From Deltaproteobacteria bacterium (GTDB lineage: Bacteria; Myxococcota_A; Polyangia; Polyangiales; Polyangiaceae), in contig JACRCQ010000072.1 in assembly GCA_016218915.1 (NCBI GenBank), positions 62,001 to 126,000 on the forward strand: a stretch of DNA of 64,000 nucleotides, given 5' to 3'. Below, piece by piece: positions 32,717-42,124 of the stretch; position 1 is the stretch's first letter, and each line of letters starts with the position of its first letter. The notes beneath the pieces were generated by a model, which ran no database searches, was not told where the DNA came from, and was given only the letters and a program-made list of their open reading frames with translations. A program made the position numbers and the translations under genes.

Positions 32717-34495
32717 TCACATCCCTGCGACCGCGTACGACCACGCGCTTGCCACCGCGTAGCCGTGCACCAGCACCGCCATCGGCATCGCACCCAGCAG
32801 CGTGTGCTTGCCTGCGCTCAACGGGCAGCGAATCGCCTCGTACGCCACCGTCCCGATCGTACCGGCGTCCGACTTGTCGCACGTCGACGGCAATCCCGCT
32901 CCATCGAGCTGGATCCCGTTGCCCGATGGCGAGCTGATCGAGATGTGGTTCTCCGTCCATCCGTCAGGCACGAAGAACACGTAGTCCTTCCGATGATCAG
33001 AGACCGGCGGCAGGAGCGTGAAGGACGGATCGCCCAGCCCCTTGGTCGTGTAGCCCTTGCTCGCAAACAGCTGTCCGAGCGCGATCGGTGCGGTCGAAGA
33101 GACGACTGCATCGCCGATGGTCCAGGTGTCTCGCACCTCTCCGGGCTGAAGCGTGAAGCTGTCGAGAGGCGCCGGGAGGTTCGTGGTGATCTGCGCGGCC
33201 GACGAAAGCGCCATGAACCGCAGCATGTCCGGCTCGTGGAATCCACCGTCGGAACGCCACGCGCTGTGCGCGATCACGAACGACGTTCCGGAGATCGACT
33301 CCTTGCGGACCTGCTCCTCCACGTGCTCGGTACAGCAGGTATCGGAGAACCCCGGCGGCGTCGGCGGCGTGAGGCCCGCAGGAAGGGCTCCGCGCTCGGC
33401 GCTCGTGAACACCGCCACCGGATGGTTCGCCTCCACGATCGTCCCGGTCAGATCCCCGGGTAGACCATCGGATGCGAGGTTGAGCACGTCGAACGCTCCG
33501 AGCGTCGCGTTGATGACGCCACCCTTCGGTGTGTTGGCAATGCTCCCTCCGTTCCCGACGATCGGCGCTCCTGCCGTGACCTTCACACTCGTGCCTGCAG
33601 CCGTGCCCACGATCGTGATCGAGGCGTGATCCGGGATGCTCGCCATGGGGGGACCGATCGCCACCGGATTGGAGGTCGGAAAGCCGAGGATCGTATAGAG
33701 CCCCCCAAGGCTCGCGGCTGGTAGCAGCAACGCACCGTCCGACGAGAAGTAGTTCTCCAGCGTGTTGAGCTGGACCACGCTCACCGGCTGGTCTGACGTG
33801 ATTCGGAACGCATTCGAAGACAGGAACGTCATCGGCGGACCGGGCGGGTCCTGCGTCGCCGGGGTCCAGCCGGTCACCTCCCGCGTGGGCAAGGAGACCT
33901 TCTCGGCGCCGTGCGCGGCCACCGTGACAGTGGTCGTGGTCACGAGGTTGGGAGCCTGTCCGACGGGCGCGTTGTTCTGCTCGATCTTGATCGCTGCTGG
34001 CTGCGCGCCCGGGTTCATGACGAGCACGCCCCAGGGCATCTGCGACGCAGGCGTGGATGTGGTCGGGTTGGGGCGCTCGTTGGGAAGGTCCACAGCCCAG
34101 AACTCGGTGCCGATTGCGGGTACGAGCCCCGGCGATCCACCTGCGCCGGCGCTGCCGGCTTGCCCTGCCACGCCGCCTTGCCCCGCGCTGCCACCTTGGC
34201 CCGAAGCGCCGCCTTGCCCCGCACTGCCGCCTTGCCCCGCACTGCCGCCCTGTCCTCCCGAGCCCCCCTGGCCGCCGCTTCCTCCTGCGGTTGCGCCTGC
34301 GGAGCCACCGCCGCCCTGGGCGACGTCCGGGTCGCCGCCGTCAGCACCCCCTAGACCGGCCGAGCCGGCAGACCCCGCCGATGCGTTCGGAAACGAGCTC
34401 TCCTCTGCGCCTCCGCAAGCGCTGACCCACCCGAACCAGCTCGCGACAGCCACTGCGCCGACGCAGCGCGCCGAATTCCGAAGACCCCTGTTCAT
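32717..34495 (-). CDS. IgGFc-binding-like surface lipoprotein with Gly-rich stalk
   Basis: 592 residues from the ATG at 34495, with a perfect GGAGGA upstream; an earlier frame start is unlikely. The signal ends WFGWVSAC. Residues about 35-135 are a Gly/Ser/Ala/Gln low-complexity stalk of repeated GGSAGQGG-like units. The remaining ~450 residues match the IgGFc-binding protein N-terminal domain seen in myxobacterial cell-surface proteins: GTEFWAVDLPNE, FRITSDQPVSVVQLN, NHPVAVFTSAERG, CTEHVEEQV and KDYVFFVPDGWTENHISI. It is probably an adhesin or surface-exposed protein. Convergent neighbours are absent; the Uma2 gene lies just downstream. Confidence 0.82.
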   Translation of the reverse strand: MNRGLRNSARCVGAVAVASWFGWVSACGGAEESSFPNASAGSAGSAGLGGADGGDPDVAQGGGGSAGATAGGSGGQGGSGGQGGSAGQGGSAGQGGASGQGGSAGQGGVAGQAGSAGAGGSPGLVPAIGTEFWAVDLPNERPNPTTSTPASQMPWGVLVMNPGAQPAAIKIEQNNAPVGQAPNLVTTTTVTVAAHGAEKVSLPTREVTGWTPATQDPPGPPMTFLSSNAFRITSDQPVSVVQLNTLENYFSSDGALLLPAASLGGLYTILGFPTSNPVAIGPPMASIPDHASITIVGTAAGTSVKVTAGAPIVGNGGSIANTPKGGVINATLGAFDVLNLASDGLPGDLTGTIVEANHPVAVFTSAERGALPAGLTPPTPPGFSDTCCTEHVEEQVRKESISGTSFVIAHSAWRSDGGFHEPDMLRFMALSSAAQITTNLPAPLDSFTLQPGEVRDTWTIGDAVVSSTAPIALGQLFASKGYTTKGLGDPSFTLLPPVSDHRKDYVFFVPDGWTENHISISSPSGNGIQLDGAGLPSTCDKSDAGTIGTVAYEAIRCPLSAGKHTLLGAMPMAVLVHGYAVASAWSYAVAGM

Positions 34496-34585
34496 GATTC
34501 CTCCCGGACTGGGTGACCGAGGCATGGTAGCGCAGGACCCTCAGCAGACCAACGCGCACGCGACCGTCCTGTGAGCCCGCACCCT

Positions 34586-34593
34586 GCTACAAT
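34586..34593 (+). promoter_or_regulatory. Extended -10 promoter, TGC-TACAAT
   Basis: TGCTACAAT (its first T is at 34585) lies 23 bases before the ATG at 34617. The leader between, CCAGGAGGGCTTTGCG, resembles that of the lipoprotein gene at 60583. Confidence 0.55.
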
Positions 34594-34616
34594 GCCGACC
34601 CCAGGAGGGCTTTGCG

Positions 34617-35093
34617 ATGCGAACCGGTTCCCTGCTCTTGCTCGGTGCAATCGTAGTCGGGTGCAGCAGCAGCGACAGCGCCGAACCCGCGACCCCTGGC
34701 GATACCCGCGCCCAGGCGCTCGCCTACGCGACGGACAACCTGCCGTGCGCAACGGAAGCCGACTGCTGCGTGGTGTTCGACGGATGCAAGGGCAAGGGAT
34801 TGATCGTGGCAGCCAAGGACAAGACGAAGGTCGCAGAGCTTCTCGCACAAGCTCCCAATGACGTCTGCGTGGGATGCATTCCCCCCTATGTCCAGGTCAA
34901 GTGCGTGTCCAGCGTCTGCTCGGGCGTCTCGGTGCATCCGGGCAGCGGCGCTGACTACGCGGCCGGCGCCCCATTCAACCAGAGTCACTGTGGGACGGTC
35001 CCGCTTCCCACTGGCTGGACGGAGCAACAATCGGTTCCTGTCGGGTCCAGCCCTGGCCTGAATCCTTCCAAGGTGCTCGGCTGCGGGGATTGA
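34617..35093 (+). CDS. Small Cys-containing lipoprotein
   Basis: 158 residues; AGGAGGG precedes the ATG. The lipobox is IVVGC. The mature protein has Cys clusters CATEADCCVVFDGCKGKG and CVGCIPPYVQVKC and a Gly/Pro-rich end. It is short and beta-rich with no recognised catalytic motif. The beta-barrel/sigma operon starts three bases after its stop, so it may be the first gene of that transcript. Confidence 0.72.
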   Translation: MRTGSLLLLGAIVVGCSSSDSAEPATPGDTRAQALAYATDNLPCATEADCCVVFDGCKGKGLIVAAKDKTKVAELLAQAPNDVCVGCIPPYVQVKCVSSVCSGVSVHPGSGADYAAGAPFNQSHCGTVPLPTGWTEQQSVPVGSSPGLNPSKVLGCGD

Positions 35094-35096
35094 TAC

Positions 35097-36224
35097 TTGA
35101 CGCGGTTCCATTTGCAGACCGCTCGTCGTGCAGCCGCGTTTGCCTGGCTCGCGATCGCGCTGTTCGCCTTGGTCGGCCCAGCGACGGGTCAGACCCCGGT
35201 CAGCGCCAAGCGTGCGATCGTGATCCTGTCGCCTGCGCAGACGCCGGTGCCGACCGAACCCTTGATCGCGGCCATCCGGGCCCAGCTCGGGGATGTGCCG
35301 GTGCGAGTGGAGGTCGAAACGATCGCTGAGATCCCGTCAGAGATGCGCGCGCGAATCGACCTGGCCGCAACCGCGGCTGCGCGTCACCAGGCCGTGGGGG
35401 CGTTCTGGCTCGAGGTCGATGCCACGGGCGACTATCTGCTGTTCCTGGTCGAGCCGGATGGCTCCCGTTCCCTGGTGCGTCGCGTGCGACGTCAACCTGC
35501 AGCCGAGGCGGCAGCGATCGAGGAGCTCGCCGTGATCTCCCGATCGAGCGTGACCGCGCTCCTGGATGGGCGACGCATCGGCATGGAAGGCGCCGCAGCG
35601 TCGCAGTCCGCGTCTGCCTCGGCTGCCCCGGTCGGATCCACGCCGCCTGCCGTACCACCTCCCGTCGTGGCCAAGCCCTCTGCGTCGGCCCAGCGCCCAT
35701 CGCTGTGGCTCGGCGTGGGCTACGTCGGATCGACCTACTCGTCGCAGGTGCCCTGGCAGCAAGGGATGGTGCTCAGCGTCCGGTACTCTCCGTCTCGTTC
35801 CTGGCACATGGGCTTTGCCTACGCGTTCCTGCCAGCATCCCAGGTGGACACGGATCGGGTGTCGATGCGTCTTGCCCGCCACCCGTTCGAGCTGAATGCC
35901 GGGTACGGCGTGTGGGCCGGCCCGTTGCAGGCAGGCCTGGAGCTCGCTGCCATCCTCGATCAGACCGATCGGTCCGTGGTCGTCACCACATCATCGACCC
36001 TGGTCCCTGAGCCGGACCAGTCGCACTGGAGCGTCGGCATCTCGCCGAGGGGGCGCCTGGTCTGGCGCGCCTCGCAGCAGGCTCAGCTGTTCACGTCGAT
36101 AGGGGCAGATGTATTCTTTCATCGGGTCGAGTACGTCATCGAGTCCGCAGGCAACGAGAACGTGACCACTCCGCGAGCTGTCCGAGGTCGCGTCGAGGCA
36201 GGTCTGGCGGTCGACGCATGGTGA
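35097..36224 (+). CDS. Probable outer-membrane beta-barrel protein with N-terminal periplasmic part
   Basis: 375 residues from a TTG at 35097; another TTG at 35112 is possible. A signal peptide (AAAFAWLAIALFALVGPATG) is followed by a domain of about 150 residues, an Ala/Pro linker, and a C-terminal region. That region has alternating strands (LWLGVGYVGSTYSS, MVLSVRYSPSRSWHMGFAY, FELNAGYGVWAGPLQ, VGISPRGRLVW) ending in the terminal aromatic residue typical of outer-membrane barrels. It overlaps the start of the ECF sigma gene by seven bases, which suggests the barrel is part of that regulatory unit. No family name is certain. Confidence 0.65.
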   Translation: MTRFHLQTARRAAAFAWLAIALFALVGPATGQTPVSAKRAIVILSPAQTPVPTEPLIAAIRAQLGDVPVRVEVETIAEIPSEMRARIDLAATAAARHQAVGAFWLEVDATGDYLLFLVEPDGSRSLVRRVRRQPAAEAAAIEELAVISRSSVTALLDGRRIGMEGAAASQSASASAAPVGSTPPAVPPPVVAKPSASAQRPSLWLGVGYVGSTYSSQVPWQQGMVLSVRYSPSRSWHMGFAYAFLPASQVDTDRVSMRLARHPFELNAGYGVWAGPLQAGLELAAILDQTDRSVVVTTSSTLVPEPDQSHWSVGISPRGRLVWRASQQAQLFTSIGADVFFHRVEYVIESAGNENVTTPRAVRGRVEAGLAVDAW

Positions 36225-36877
36225 AGGGAAACAATTTCCGCCCCGATCAGCAGGCCGTAGCTACCGACAAAGGGAGACGCGAAGAAGGGATGGTCCCTCC
36301 GCCGCCGTTTGCCGAGGACGTTCGACTCATGTCGATGGTTGCCGCAGCGGATCCCGTTGCTCAGCGGACGCTTGTGGAGCGGTTGATGGGGCGTGTGCGG
36401 CGCGTGTCTGGTTCCATTCTGCGCGACGGCGCCGATGCCGAGGATGCAACCCAGGTGTGCCTTGTGGAGATACTTCGCAGCGCCGGCACCTACAAGGGAG
36501 ACGCACCCGTCGAGCGCTGGGCCGACCGGATCGTCGTCCGCCATACCTCCCGGATGCTCAGGGAGAAGCGTGCGAGCGTCTCGATGCGTGTCGACAATGC
36601 GGACTTCGAGGCAGTGGCGGCCGCGGCACCGGACGAGAGCGCCACGGACGACGCTCCGCGCCAAATCGACGCATATCTATCCCGCTTGCCGCCTGAGCTG
36701 CGCACGGTGCTGGTGCTGCGGCATGGGCTCGACTACTCCATAGACGAGATCTCCAGACTGACTTCTGCCTCGCCCAACACCGTGAAGGATCGCCTGTTGC
36801 GCGGACGCGAATATGTACGGAAGATGATCCGGCGCGACCAGGCGATCGGCGTCCGAGTTCCTGTGGGGGCCTGCTGA
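36218..36877 (+). CDS. ECF-type RNA polymerase sigma factor
   Basis: 219 residues from the ATG at 36218, which overlaps the previous gene; an internal ATG at 36290 is an alternative. Region 2 reads DAEDATQVCLVEILRSAGTY, then PVERWADRIVVRHTSRM. Region 4 reads LPPELRTVLVLRHGLDYSI, then SPNTVKDRLLRGREYVRKM, a sigma-70 region-4 helix-turn-helix. It is followed one base later by a membrane anti-sigma factor, the usual sigma/anti-sigma arrangement. The target promoters cannot be read from this window. Confidence 0.9.
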   Translation: MVKGNNFRPDQQAVATDKGRREEGMVPPPPFAEDVRLMSMVAAADPVAQRTLVERLMGRVRRVSGSILRDGADAEDATQVCLVEILRSAGTYKGDAPVERWADRIVVRHTSRMLREKRASVSMRVDNADFEAVAAAAPDESATDDAPRQIDAYLSRLPPELRTVLVLRHGLDYSIDEISRLTSASPNTVKDRLLRGREYVRKMIRRDQAIGVRVPVGAC

Positions 36878-36878
36878 G

Positions 36879-38402
36879 ATGCATCCTGATTGCCAACACT
36901 GGGCCGAGTTGGCCGACCGGCAGGCGGTTGGGGAGGAGTTGTCCGGCGCGGATGTGCTTTACATGCGCGAGCATGAAGCCGCTTGTCCCGACTGCGCAGC
37001 AGAAGCGGCTGCCTGGGGTGGCCTGGGTTCGATAAGCGAGGGGGGCAAGGACGTCGACGCGGCGATGGTGGAAAAGGTCCTGCAGCAGGTGCGCGCCCAC
37101 CCGCCGCAGGACAACGTGCGGCCACTGCGGCCAGCGCGTGCTTCTCACGCAATGATCTGGACGGTAGGCGTCGGAGTGCTGGCCGTAGCAGCTTCCGTGT
37201 TGCTGTTCCTACGAAGCTCCACGACGAGAGAAGCGCGCCTCGAAGACAAGGTCGCGGCCCGGGTCACGCTTGCTTCGGCTGGGGCTGGCATCGATGGCAA
37301 GGACGCATCAGCCGGGCAGGAGCTTGCACAAGGCGCAACGCTGCGAACAGGCAAAGGGACAGCGTGCTTCCGCATGGCGCCCGGTGCGCGTGCGTGTCTT
37401 TCACGCGGCGGCGAGCTGCGGGTGGAAGAGGCCTACTCTTCGCACGGCCGGGTGTCGCTCGCTCGAGGCAAGCTTGCGGTGTCTTTCGAGTCGCAAGCTC
37501 CGGGTGGGTCGTTTGCCGTCTCGATGCCTTCGACAACCGTGACCGCGGTAGGCACCAAGTTCACAGTCGAAGTGGCGGCGCAGAACCAGCCCCCAACGGT
37601 CAGGGTGCTGGACGGCAAGGTCTCGATGACGGTGCAGACGCGGGTGGTCATGGTCGCTGCCGACGAAGTGGTCGAGGCGGGCGAAGCTAGGCGGGTGATC
37701 CGCGACCAGGAGAAGGCAGGAGATCTGCGTCTGCTGGCAGTGACCGACGTTGGCAAGGCAGACGATTCTGCGATGCTGGAGGTTACGTCGCCAGCCCAGG
37801 TGAACGCGGTATTTGTCGACAGCTTGGACCTTGGGCCGGCTCCCTTGTCCGTGCAGGTTGCTCCTGGGGATCATCTGGTTTCGGCCGAGGGAAAGCAGAC
37901 GGAATCGGTGTCTGCCAAGCCGGGCTCCAAGCTCTCGGTGACGCTCCGGGAGCAGGTAACCCAGCCTTCGGAAGGGGTTCCGGAAACGAGCGCGTCTGGT
38001 GGTCCGGCGGAGGTGGTTCCGACAGCGGCCGAGCTGCTTCAGCAGGCGAGAGCTCTGCGAGCTGGGGGGCGTCTCGGGGAATCGGCCGAGGCGTACCGGA
38101 AGCTTCTGCGGGCCTGGCCGAGGAGCGCAGAGGCGAGGGCTGCGACTGTGTCGTTGGGGGACGTTCTGCTGTCGCTGGGGGACAATGCGGGAGCGCTGCG
38201 GATGTTCGACGGCTACCTCGGGTCTGGGGGGGGCGCGTTGGCGCAGGAGGCGAAGTACGGAAGAATCAGGGCGTTTCGTGCTTCGGGACGCAGCGCAGAG
38301 GAACGCCAGGCGATTGAGCAGTTTCTGGCTGACTACCCCTCCAGCGTGCAGGCGCGCACGCTGCAGTCGAGGCTTACCGATTTGGGGGGTTCTCCTCGGT
38401 AG
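36879..38402 (+). CDS. Membrane anti-sigma factor with FecR, PEGA-like and TPR regions
   Basis: 507 residues. A cytoplasmic zinc-binding anti-sigma (ZAS) motif, His32-x3-Cys36-x2-Cys39 (HEAACPDC), precedes one membrane helix (about 88-112). Outside are a FecR domain (about 154-260; TTVTAVGTKFTVEVA, VRVLDGKVSM), a PEGA-like segment (about 299-357; PAQVNAVFVDSLDLGPAPLS) and C-terminal TPR-like repeats (about 380-500; SAEAYRKLLRAWPRSAEARA). It should hold the preceding ECF factor inactive until an envelope signal releases it. The combination of FecR with PEGA and TPR is unusual and suggests binding to peptidoglycan or other envelope proteins. Confidence 0.85.
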   Translation: MHPDCQHWAELADRQAVGEELSGADVLYMREHEAACPDCAAEAAAWGGLGSISEGGKDVDAAMVEKVLQQVRAHPPQDNVRPLRPARASHAMIWTVGVGVLAVAASVLLFLRSSTTREARLEDKVAARVTLASAGAGIDGKDASAGQELAQGATLRTGKGTACFRMAPGARACLSRGGELRVEEAYSSHGRVSLARGKLAVSFESQAPGGSFAVSMPSTTVTAVGTKFTVEVAAQNQPPTVRVLDGKVSMTVQTRVVMVAADEVVEAGEARRVIRDQEKAGDLRLLAVTDVGKADDSAMLEVTSPAQVNAVFVDSLDLGPAPLSVQVAPGDHLVSAEGKQTESVSAKPGSKLSVTLREQVTQPSEGVPETSASGGPAEVVPTAAELLQQARALRAGGRLGESAEAYRKLLRAWPRSAEARAATVSLGDVLLSLGDNAGALRMFDGYLGSGGGALAQEAKYGRIRAFRASGRSAEERQAIEQFLADYPSSVQARTLQSRLTDLGGSPR

Positions 38403-38542
38403 GTTGAAAAATATCGTTGCTTGGGCCAATCTGCGATTGTTGCCTGGTTCACTTGCATGGCTGGATCGAGGTTGCGGTTGTAGGCTCCATGTTCCGCAAC
38501 CCGGCGGTGAACACCACGCGCGGACCCGCATCGTGAGGAAAG

Positions 38543-40144
38543 ATGTCGTCCAAGCCTGACTCCCAAAACCCTGACAAGTCGTCGGCCCCAGGTGCCGATC
38601 GGCCCAAGACCGCCGGCTCGGGCGTTTGGCGCTTTGCGCTGGAAGGGTATGATTCCGCCGTCCAGGTGCCTCCAGCTCGCGAGCACTGGGTCGGGCGCAT
38701 GCACAGCGGAGAAGCGACCCACATATCGATGTACCTGGCGTCGGACGGTGTTCTGCTGTCGCGGCCGGTGGGGAACCTGGACCTGCTCTCAATTGACGCA
38801 TCGGCGGATGTGGGAGCGAACATCCGTTCTTTGCTGGATCAGGAGTTTGCGGACGCGCTGCTCGAGCGGGTGCGAGCCAGCATTTCGTTGCACGCGGAGG
38901 TTCAGGGCGCAGTCGACGCGCAGATCGGGGAGACCGCGCGCAAGCTGCAGTTCGTGCTGTCGCCGGGGCACGCGCGCGACGTGCCGCAAGGGTGTGTGGT
39001 GACGCTTCGGGATGTCACCGGTGCAGCCGGGTCGAACCTGGCCGATCCGTTCAACTGGCAGTCGACCGTGGCACTCGCCTCGGGCATCGCCCACAGGTTC
39101 AACAACCTGCTGGTGGCGATCACCGGCAATGCGGGGTTGCTCAAGACCTGTCTGCCTCCGGACCACCCGGAGCAGGGAGCGATCCAGGACATGGAGCAGG
39201 CGGCGCGCGACATGGCCTCCATGACCCGCTACCTGTTGGCCTTTGCCGGAGAAGGGCGCTACGCCACGCGGCCCGCGTCGGTCAACGAGCTTGCTTCGCA
39301 AGCGCTGGTTGCGATCAATCCCGCGCTCTACCCGAATGTGCGTCTGGTGGAGACGTTCGATCCTGAGCTTCCGCCGATCGAGGCGGACCCGGGCCAGATC
39401 GAGCAGGCGATCTTCAATCTCGTCATGAACGCGGTGGAAGCGCTCGCGAGCAAGGGCGGCACCGTCGAGCTGATCACCGAGAAGGTCCCTGCGGAATCCT
39501 GCGTACGGATCACGATCAAGGATGACGGCCCTGGGATTTCGGAGCCGGTGCGCGGACGGATCTTCGAGCCGTTCTTCACGACCAAGGCGCCTGGGCGCGG
39601 GTTGGGGCTTCCCGCAGTGCTCGGGATCGCCCGGGGGCATCGCGGCTCGCTTCGCGTGCGCACCGCGGTCGGAACCGGCACCGTGGTCGAGCTCTACCTT
39701 CCCTACTCGGAGGCCACGGTCCGTCCCCCGGCTTCCAAGCGTCGCAAGCCACGCGCGGGCGAGCGCAACACGGTGCTCGTCATCGACGACGATCCTGGAA
39801 CCGTGCGAGTGCTGCAGCGGACGCTGCAGAGCCAGGGCTACTCGGTGATCACCGCAGGCGATGGAGAGCATGCGCTCGCGCTCGTGGAGCAGCGCAAGGC
39901 CGACATCGCCCTGAGCATCGTCGACATGGGGCTTCCTGACACGTCCGGCGATCTGCTCTGCGCGCAGCTCAAGAAGCTGATGCCCAACGTGCCGGTCGTG
40001 GTGTGCAGCGGATACGCGGATGCGAACTCGGCGCAGCAGGTGGCGGACGCAGGAGCCGATGGGTTCCTGGCCAAGCCGTTCAATCGAGAGGAGCTCGGCG
40101 CAGCGGTTCGCAAGGCGGTCGGCGCCGCAGAAGGCGACAAGTAG
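38543..40144 (+). CDS. Hybrid sensor histidine kinase with C-terminal receiver
   Basis: 533 residues; GAGGAAAG precedes the ATG. An N-terminal sensor-like region (about 30-165) is soluble with no membrane helix, possibly a PAS-like fold. The H-box is SGIAHRFNNLLVAITGNAGL (His near 183). The HATPase domain (about 272-390) shows QAIFNLVMNAVEAL, IKDDGPGI and GRGLGLPAVLGIARGH. The receiver domain (about 410-528) has LVIDDDPG, the acceptor Asp in IVDMGLPD, and FLAKPFNREEL. This cytoplasmic hybrid type is typical of myxobacteria. No partner response regulator is adjacent. Confidence 0.9.
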   Translation: MSSKPDSQNPDKSSAPGADRPKTAGSGVWRFALEGYDSAVQVPPAREHWVGRMHSGEATHISMYLASDGVLLSRPVGNLDLLSIDASADVGANIRSLLDQEFADALLERVRASISLHAEVQGAVDAQIGETARKLQFVLSPGHARDVPQGCVVTLRDVTGAAGSNLADPFNWQSTVALASGIAHRFNNLLVAITGNAGLLKTCLPPDHPEQGAIQDMEQAARDMASMTRYLLAFAGEGRYATRPASVNELASQALVAINPALYPNVRLVETFDPELPPIEADPGQIEQAIFNLVMNAVEALASKGGTVELITEKVPAESCVRITIKDDGPGISEPVRGRIFEPFFTTKAPGRGLGLPAVLGIARGHRGSLRVRTAVGTGTVVELYLPYSEATVRPPASKRRKPRAGERNTVLVIDDDPGTVRVLQRTLQSQGYSVITAGDGEHALALVEQRKADIALSIVDMGLPDTSGDLLCAQLKKLMPNVPVVVCSGYADANSAQQVADAGADGFLAKPFNREELGAAVRKAVGAAEGDK

Positions 40145-40165
40145 CGGCCCAGCGCATCGGTGCTG

Positions 40166-42124
40166 CTAGGAGCTGATCTTCTCCCATACACGGGCTTCGC
40201 GGAACACCAGCACGAGCTCGCCGTCGATGTGCCGGGAGCGCACCTCGCTGTCGAGGATCGACAGGGCGCGATCCACGGGTACGGCGGGCTTGTACGGCCG
40301 ATCGCTTGCGGTGAGCGCGTCGAAGATGTCCGCCACGGCCATGATCTTGGACTGAAGCGGGATCTCTTCGGCTTGCAGGTGATTGGGGTATCCGGTGCCG
40401 TTCAACCGTTCGTGGTGTGCCCCTGCGATCTGGGGAATGCGACGGAACGAGCTGCCCCAGGGGATGCGTTGCAGGAACCGGTGGGTATGCACGACGTGGC
40501 TTCGGATCTCATCCATCTCCTCGACGGTGAGCGAGCCACGGGGAATTTTGAGGGAGGCAACCTCGGCCTCGCTCAGCAGAGGCAGCGGCTGGCCCTCGGC
40601 GCCCGGATAGATCAAGCTCGCGAGCGCGTCGATCCGTGCAAACGCCGCCTGCTCCACCACGGTCGGCTCGTTGGCCGTGATCACCAGATCCCAGGCATCG
40701 TGCAGCTGCGCGCGGAACGCGGCGAACTCGTCGTCGATGTCGCGGATGTCTTGCGGGCCGGCCCCGCGCCCGAGCGCGTCGAGCTTCCGGCGGAGCACCT
40801 CGCACTCGCGGCCCTTGAGCGCAGCCTCGAAGCGCATCCGGATGGCGGCGAGCTGGTGATCGTGCAGCTTCTTGGCCTTGACGAGCACGTTCTCGCGCAC
40901 GCCGATCTTGCCGAAGTCGTGCAGCAGCGAGGCGTACTCCATCTCACGCAGATCCAGGGCAGTGAAGCGCACGTCGCGGTAGGGCCCGGAGCTGGCCCGC
41001 TCGAGCGATTGCGCCAGCCCGAGCGAGAGCTCTGCGACGCGTCGGCTGTGGCCGCTGGTGGTGGGATCGCGCTGCTCGATGGCTTCCACGGAAGCGCGCA
41101 CGAATCCCTCGAAGATGCGACGAATCTCCTCGTACAGGATCGCGTTCTCCAGGCAGATGCCGGCCTGGGCTGCAAGCGTGGCGAGCAGCTCTTCGCTCCG
41201 CTCGTCGAACGACACGACCTGCTGCTCGAAGTCCTCGCTGCTCAGAAGACGTCGCTCGGGCTCGCGCTTCTTGTTGATCAGCTGCAGCACGCCGATGACC
41301 TCGCCGCTCTTGCTGATCAAGGGGCAGCAGAGCATCGAGCGCGTGCGGTACTTGATCTTCTGGTCGAACGAGCGATCGACCGCATACGGGCTTCCCGGCG
41401 GCAGGTCGTAGACGTCGGCGATGTTGATCGGGCGGGCGCTGAGCGCGGTGGCCCCCGCGATCGACTGGGGGCTTACCGGGATGGTGAACTCGCGCCAGTC
41501 GAACTGCACCGAATCGTTCTGCGTGAGCTTGAAGCGCAGCACGCGTCGGGACATCTCCGGGTTGTCGCCCTCGACGACGTAGATGCTGCCAGCATCGGCG
41601 CCGGTGATGAACCGGGCCTTCTCCAGGATGACCCCGAGCAGCTTGTCGATCTCGCGCTCGGTGGTCATCGCGCGAGCGATCTCGACCAGCTCGCCCAGCT
41701 CGTAGCGGTATCGGTTGAGCCACTTGCCTCGGCTCTCGGAGCGTCCCCGCAGCTCCATGGCCTCGAACGCGTTGTGCAACGCCACGTACAACGACTGCGC
41801 CGAGGGCTCCGTTCCGAGCACCGCTGCCAGCCCCTTGTTGAGCACCTTGTCGATCTCGCGATCCTCGATCTTGCCCAGCAGGATCAGCATGGCCTCGCCC
41901 GTGGCGAACCGGGCCAGATAGGGTGCGAGCACGTCGCGCCCCCGATCCCACAACGAGCCCGGCCCAATCAGCACCATGCGCGAGGCCTTGCGCACCAGCA
42001 CGATCAGCGGATGCGGACGCAGCACGTTGCAGCGAGCCAGTCGCGTCTCGGAGCCGAGCGCGATCGCGATCCGATCCATCTCGCCTACGAGTGCATGGGC
42101 TCCGGGCTGCGCGGCTTCCATCAT
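40166..42124 (-). CDS. GAF - HD-GYP cyclic-di-GMP phosphodiesterase
   Basis: 652 residues from the ATG at 42124. The N-terminal ~130 residues (IALGSETRLARCNVLRPHP, FATGEAMLILLGKIEDREID) are not a domain I can name. A GAF domain (about 150-340) contains GADAGSIYVVEGD and SMLCCPLISKSGEVIGVLQL. The HD-GYP domain (about 345-650) has the complete set: GHSRRVAELSLGLA, LLHDFGKIGV, HTHRFLQRIPW, HHERLNGTGYP and ADIFDALTASDRPYK. It should therefore hydrolyse cyclic-di-GMP. Its start overlaps the phoH stop (ATGA), so it is translated with phoH. GAF input may be a small ligand. Confidence 0.9.
   Translation of the reverse strand: MMEAAQPGAHALVGEMDRIAIALGSETRLARCNVLRPHPLIVLVRKASRMVLIGPGSLWDRGRDVLAPYLARFATGEAMLILLGKIEDREIDKVLNKGLAAVLGTEPSAQSLYVALHNAFEAMELRGRSESRGKWLNRYRYELGELVEIARAMTTEREIDKLLGVILEKARFITGADAGSIYVVEGDNPEMSRRVLRFKLTQNDSVQFDWREFTIPVSPQSIAGATALSARPINIADVYDLPPGSPYAVDRSFDQKIKYRTRSMLCCPLISKSGEVIGVLQLINKKREPERRLLSSEDFEQQVVSFDERSEELLATLAAQAGICLENAILYEEIRRIFEGFVRASVEAIEQRDPTTSGHSRRVAELSLGLAQSLERASSGPYRDVRFTALDLREMEYASLLHDFGKIGVRENVLVKAKKLHDHQLAAIRMRFEAALKGRECEVLRRKLDALGRGAGPQDIRDIDDEFAAFRAQLHDAWDLVITANEPTVVEQAAFARIDALASLIYPGAEGQPLPLLSEAEVASLKIPRGSLTVEEMDEIRSHVVHTHRFLQRIPWGSSFRRIPQIAGAHHERLNGTGYPNHLQAEEIPLQSKIMAVADIFDALTASDRPYKPAVPVDRALSILDSEVRSRHIDGELVLVFREARVWEKISS

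Noticed and set aside
34170..34310. CRISPR-like array
   Set aside because: Short in-frame coding repeats for a Gly-rich stalk, no spacers and no cas genes.
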